NCBI GenBank assembly: GCA_046154545.1
Contig: JBJXGC010000134.1
Span: forward strand, 1-8,176
Direction: 5' to 3'
Length of the DNA stretch: 8,176 bases
From: JBJXGC01 sp046154545
Lineage (GTDB): Bacteria > Chloroflexota > Dehalococcoidia > Tepidiformales > Tepidiformaceae
Shown here: positions 6,501 through 8,176 of the stretch, piece by piece
How the letters are laid out: every line of letters starts with the position of its first letter
How positions within the stretch are numbered: position 1 is the stretch's first letter
Notes under the pieces: model-generated
Databases searched by the model: none
What the model saw: the letters and a program-made list of their open reading frames with translations, nothing else
What the model was told of the DNA's origin: nothing
Translations under genes and position numbers: made by a program

Positions 6501-8176
6501 GTCGGTGTCGTAGGGGTAGAGCTGGACGAGCGGGTAGGCGGCCTGGTCGTATCCGCGCAGCGGGTAGGGGAGCGTGTCATCCCAGTACTCGCCGGTCACC
6601 GTCGAGCCCGGGGGGACGTTTTCGTAGAGCCAGCGGCTGGCGGCGATGCGGGGGTGCTCACCGGAGTAGAGCGATTGGAAGGCCAGTGCCCACCAGACGG
6701 TGCCCAGGAGCAGGACGCCGGCGGCGGCGTAGACCGCTCGCCGGAAGACGGGGGAGCCAGGCTGAAAGTGGCGCAGGAGCCGGAAAAGGCCGGCCTGTGG
6801 GCCCGGTGCCGGGTGCCCCGTGGCGGCCCGCACGTGGCGGACGAGCGCGACAATGCCCCAGGCGGCGAAGAGGCAGAGCGCCGGGTACATCGGCGCGAAG
6901 TAGCGCATGTAGGCGACGAAGCGGGGCCCCTGGAAGGCCGTGACGGCGACGATGGTGGCCAGGGGGAGCAGGAATGTGAGCTCGCGTTTGCGGAAGAGGA
7001 GGACGACCGCGACCGCTGACGCGGCCCAGGCGACGATGCCGAGGGTTGGGCCGAGGCCGTAGAGGACCAGGTTCTGGAGGGGCCAAGCGAAGGGAGCACG
7101 GCCGGCCCAGGCGACGAAGGGCGGGTTATCGACGTTGCCCTTCTGGTAGTCGATCTCGCGTTCGATATCGGCCCGCCACTGGGGGTTCAGCTGCATGTCC
7201 CAGAAGTGCGGACCCTGGAATGCGTAGGGCTGGGCGATGCGGAAGACGATGATGGCGATGAGGAAGGTGAGGCAGAGGACGGAGACATCGGTGGACCACC
7301 GGCCGGTCATGCGCTGGCGAACTCCCCCCCAGCGCAGGCCAAGCCGAGGGAAGTCGCGGAGGCCGATCATCGTGCAGGCGGCGAGGAAGGGGCTGAGGGT
7401 GAGCGGCCAGGCGGTGACTTTGCTGGCCAGGCCCAGTCCGATGCAGAGGCCGAGGGTAAGGCAGAGTGCGGCCGCCCTGAGCTGGGCGTCGCGGGCGGGG
7501 TCGGCCCAGGGGCTCAGGCGCGCGCCAGCCGCCTCGAGGACAGGAAGAGCGGGCGGGGGACGGATGGCATTCCGGACGGTGAGCACCGACAGGAGCAGGG
7601 TGGCCGTGCCGAAGAAAACGACGTAGGGATCGACGGCCCAGAAATGGGCGAGTTGGGTCGGTAGGACGGCCACGGCGTAGAGAAAGGCGGCGAGCAACCC
7701 CGAGACGCGACCGAAGAGCAGGGCGCCGAGGCCGAAGAGGACGATGATGGTGGCCGTATCGAAGAGGGCGGTGACGCGGCGGCCGCAGACCACCGTGGTC
7801 TCGTATTCGCTGTAGCGAGAGCCGGTGCCGGGGTGTTTACGGGCCATCGCGCCGGCGCAAAAGAGGCGGTCGGCGGTCGCACTGACGGCGGGTACGTCTG
7901 CGCGCGCGAGGGTGGCGGCCCCCTTCACCAGGAACAGGGGGAAGGTGCCGTAGACGAATGACGGGTTATCGGGGGAGTTGTAGGGGTTCAGGGGACTGGT
8001 GCTGGTGTCGAAATACTCGCCCGGACCGGAGGGCCAGGCGATCCGCCCGGCCACCAGCGAGAGGAACCGTTCGTCCGGGTGCATCTGCTGGGGGACGTCG
8101 TCATCGTGAGGCTGGTCCCAATCGACGCCGTTGACCCGGAGGCCGGCGCCGAGGACGACGACGGCGAGCAACGCCA
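3552..8176 (-). CDS. Fused GT-C glycosyltransferase (PMT/ArnT-like) and DUF2298 'YYY' membrane protein, N-terminus missing
   Basis: This very large polytopic membrane protein (at least 1540 residues; numbers count from the TTG at 8171) is open at the right edge. The first membrane helix is already under way there, so the true start lies outside, probably only a few tens of residues away. Module one (1 to about 500) is PMT/ArnT-like: an outer loop with DWDQPHDDD (17-25) and HPDER (31-35), FWAVDPYVVF (177-186), then about ten membrane segments. A largely soluble stretch (about 500-715, with GEYWDD at 527-532) follows. Module two (about 720-1539) is the YYY/DUF2298 family: GGGTMNYYYMGW (874-885), FLFGDLHAHV (1042-1051), QTWDFPSA (1097-1104), RMNTVFKF (1293-1300), then a soluble tail with YHWTGRIS (1435-1442), TGLPAVIGW (1445-1453) and YIVVGTEE (1498-1505). 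Module one would transfer a sugar from a polyprenyl-phosphate donor on the outer face; the role of module two is unknown. Envelope glycan or protein glycosylation is inferred. Confidence 0.93.
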   Translation of the reverse strand, partial: ALLAVVVLGAGLRVNGVDWDQPHDDDVPQQMHPDERFLSLVAGRIAWPSGPGEYFDTSTSPLNPYNSPDNPSFVYGTFPLFLVKGAATLARADVPAVSATADRLFCAGAMARKHPGTGSRYSEYETTVVCGRRVTALFDTATIIVLFGLGALLFGRVSGLLAAFLYAVAVLPTQLAHFWAVDPYVVFFGTATLLLSVLTVRNAIRPPPALPVLEAAGARLSPWADPARDAQLRAAALCLTLGLCIGLGLASKVTAWPLTLSPFLAACTMIGLRDFPRLGLRWGGVRQRMTGRWSTDVSVLCLTFLIAIIVFRIAQPYAFQGPHFWDMQLNPQWRADIEREIDYQKGNVDNPPFVAWAGRAPFAWPLQNLVLYGLGPTLGIVAWAASAVAVVLLFRKRELTFLLPLATIVAVTAFQGPRFVAYMRYFAPMYPALCLFAAWGIVALVRHVRAATGHPAPGPQAGLFRLLRHFQPGSPVFRRAVYAAAGVLLLGTVWWALAFQSLYSGEHPRIAASRWLYENVPPGSTVTGEYWDDTLPYPLRGYDQAAYPLVQLYPYDTDSAAKVEALVFGRIERDPTLGLNGADYVAITSNRIRSSVGRLEREYPATIRFYELLDSGELGFRLVAHFQNKPTFLGLSIDDSGAEESFTVYDHPEVRIYQKTAEWDATLALSLLMDAHPDRAVNLLPRQGRTNGLQFTAAEAATQQSGGTFSSLFSSDGLTSHVPWLWWLLWLEVAAFATVPWMTWLFRALPDRGFGLSKLAGFIAVGLGSWMLVAWGAFHFSGNLAWGVFGAVAVAGYITGYLRRRSLIQDFRDHWRSWAAAEAVFLAAFFVVLALRYNNPDLWHHPQGGEKPIELAYLTAVARSTILPPFDPWFGGGTMNYYYMGWFLVAVPIRALRMLPEVGFNIGLATYAGLAASVAFSTVHNLVALSARRREGARRWPKAAIVAGLAGVFLFIGLGNLDGGHQLIERLQALNLAREVDGQPVYHWSLFSDTPFLGGLVGLLSGLYRWLFEGAAMPPFDWWRSSRVHIGSFDITEFPYWSFLFGDLHAHVMGLPFFGLVIALVVAYVVSAARGLRRQALVLAAAMGVALGLVRTVQTWDFPSAVLLAAAAIAAGQLLRPGRWQERWWDAAGHLALAAGVLLVAFSPYTSRFEVFETGLVRARETTPTNQYFAHFGLFFTILAAFLAVRYREELISRDWKPGRDPILATLSGPLELGALLIFLAGLGAFTWRFGLSTIAFSLCALILLFHLLWLEYRAAERDTPRLLATAIFAAAVGIAGGVDVVGVKFDIVRMNTVFKFSLQAWQLYAVAGGYGLWYVAAALYGFEGRRLKVLPGRRLVAVVATAVIGTLIFSAAIFPWSGTRARQEARFAGSPSGTLDGLAYLPYGTYPEDRGTDDPADDRLIALGEDEPLIRWLRDNVQGSPVIAEAVGPLYHWTGRISWNTGLPAVIGWDWHQVQQRLDYEPLIQQRRIDMTNLYRTPDPGFVGEVVARYNVRYIVVGTEETVMGTPEGLAKFDGIPWLEPVFESGPYRIYEVRR

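Noticed and set aside
8169..8171. TTG at 8171 as the true start of the large membrane protein
   Set aside because: The frame remains open to the window edge and the TTG lies inside the first hydrophobic helix with no visible upstream ribosome binding site. The real start is outside the window.

Overview
The window is a GC-rich, densely coded stretch of bacterial chromosome. The gene types suggest a Chloroflexota bacterium, possibly of the Dehalococcoidia or a related lineage. The strongest pointer is the large lower-strand gene, which joins a PMT/ArnT-like glycosyltransferase module to a 'YYY' (DUF2298, Chlor_Arch_YYY) membrane module, an arrangement known mainly from Chloroflexota. Luciferase-like F420-type oxidoreductases next to an acyl-CoA dehydrogenase also fit. 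The taxonomic call is an inference from gene content, not from a marker gene.

Layout, left to right. (1) 1-311, lower strand: N-terminal part of a luciferase-like monooxygenase (LLM) family oxidoreductase, cut by the window edge. (2) 312-528: divergent intergenic region with a perfect 8-bp-arm inverted repeat, a third copy of the same octamer, and a likely -10 box (TATACT) serving the next gene. (3) 529-1470, upper strand: complete LLM-class oxidoreductase of the Rv2161c-like type. (4) 1471-1502: short convergent gap that can form a bulged GC-rich hairpin. (5) 1503-2669, lower strand: complete acyl-CoA dehydrogenase. (6) 2670-2835: second divergent region, with a -10-like box (TAGAAT) resembling the first one. 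(7) 2836-3555, upper strand: unrecognised 239-residue protein with four predicted membrane segments and two acidic outer loops. (8) 3552-8176, lower strand: the very large (at least 1540 residues) two-module membrane protein. Its stop codon overlaps that of the preceding gene in a shared TTAA, and its start lies beyond the right edge.

How the genes relate: the two LLM proteins are divergently transcribed and the acyl-CoA dehydrogenase converges on one of them. This is a plausible neighbourhood for oxidation of acyl-CoA or other lipophilic substrates, but no substrate can be assigned. The right half looks like cell-envelope glycosylation by a GT-C-type enzyme, with no evident metabolic link to the left half. 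Strands alternate throughout, so each complete gene is probably its own transcription unit. I see no RNA genes, CRISPR arrays, insertion sequences or phage genes. The window is mostly ordinary chromosome. The points most worth a second look are the fused membrane protein, the octamer cluster at the LLM promoter, and the unrecognised membrane protein.
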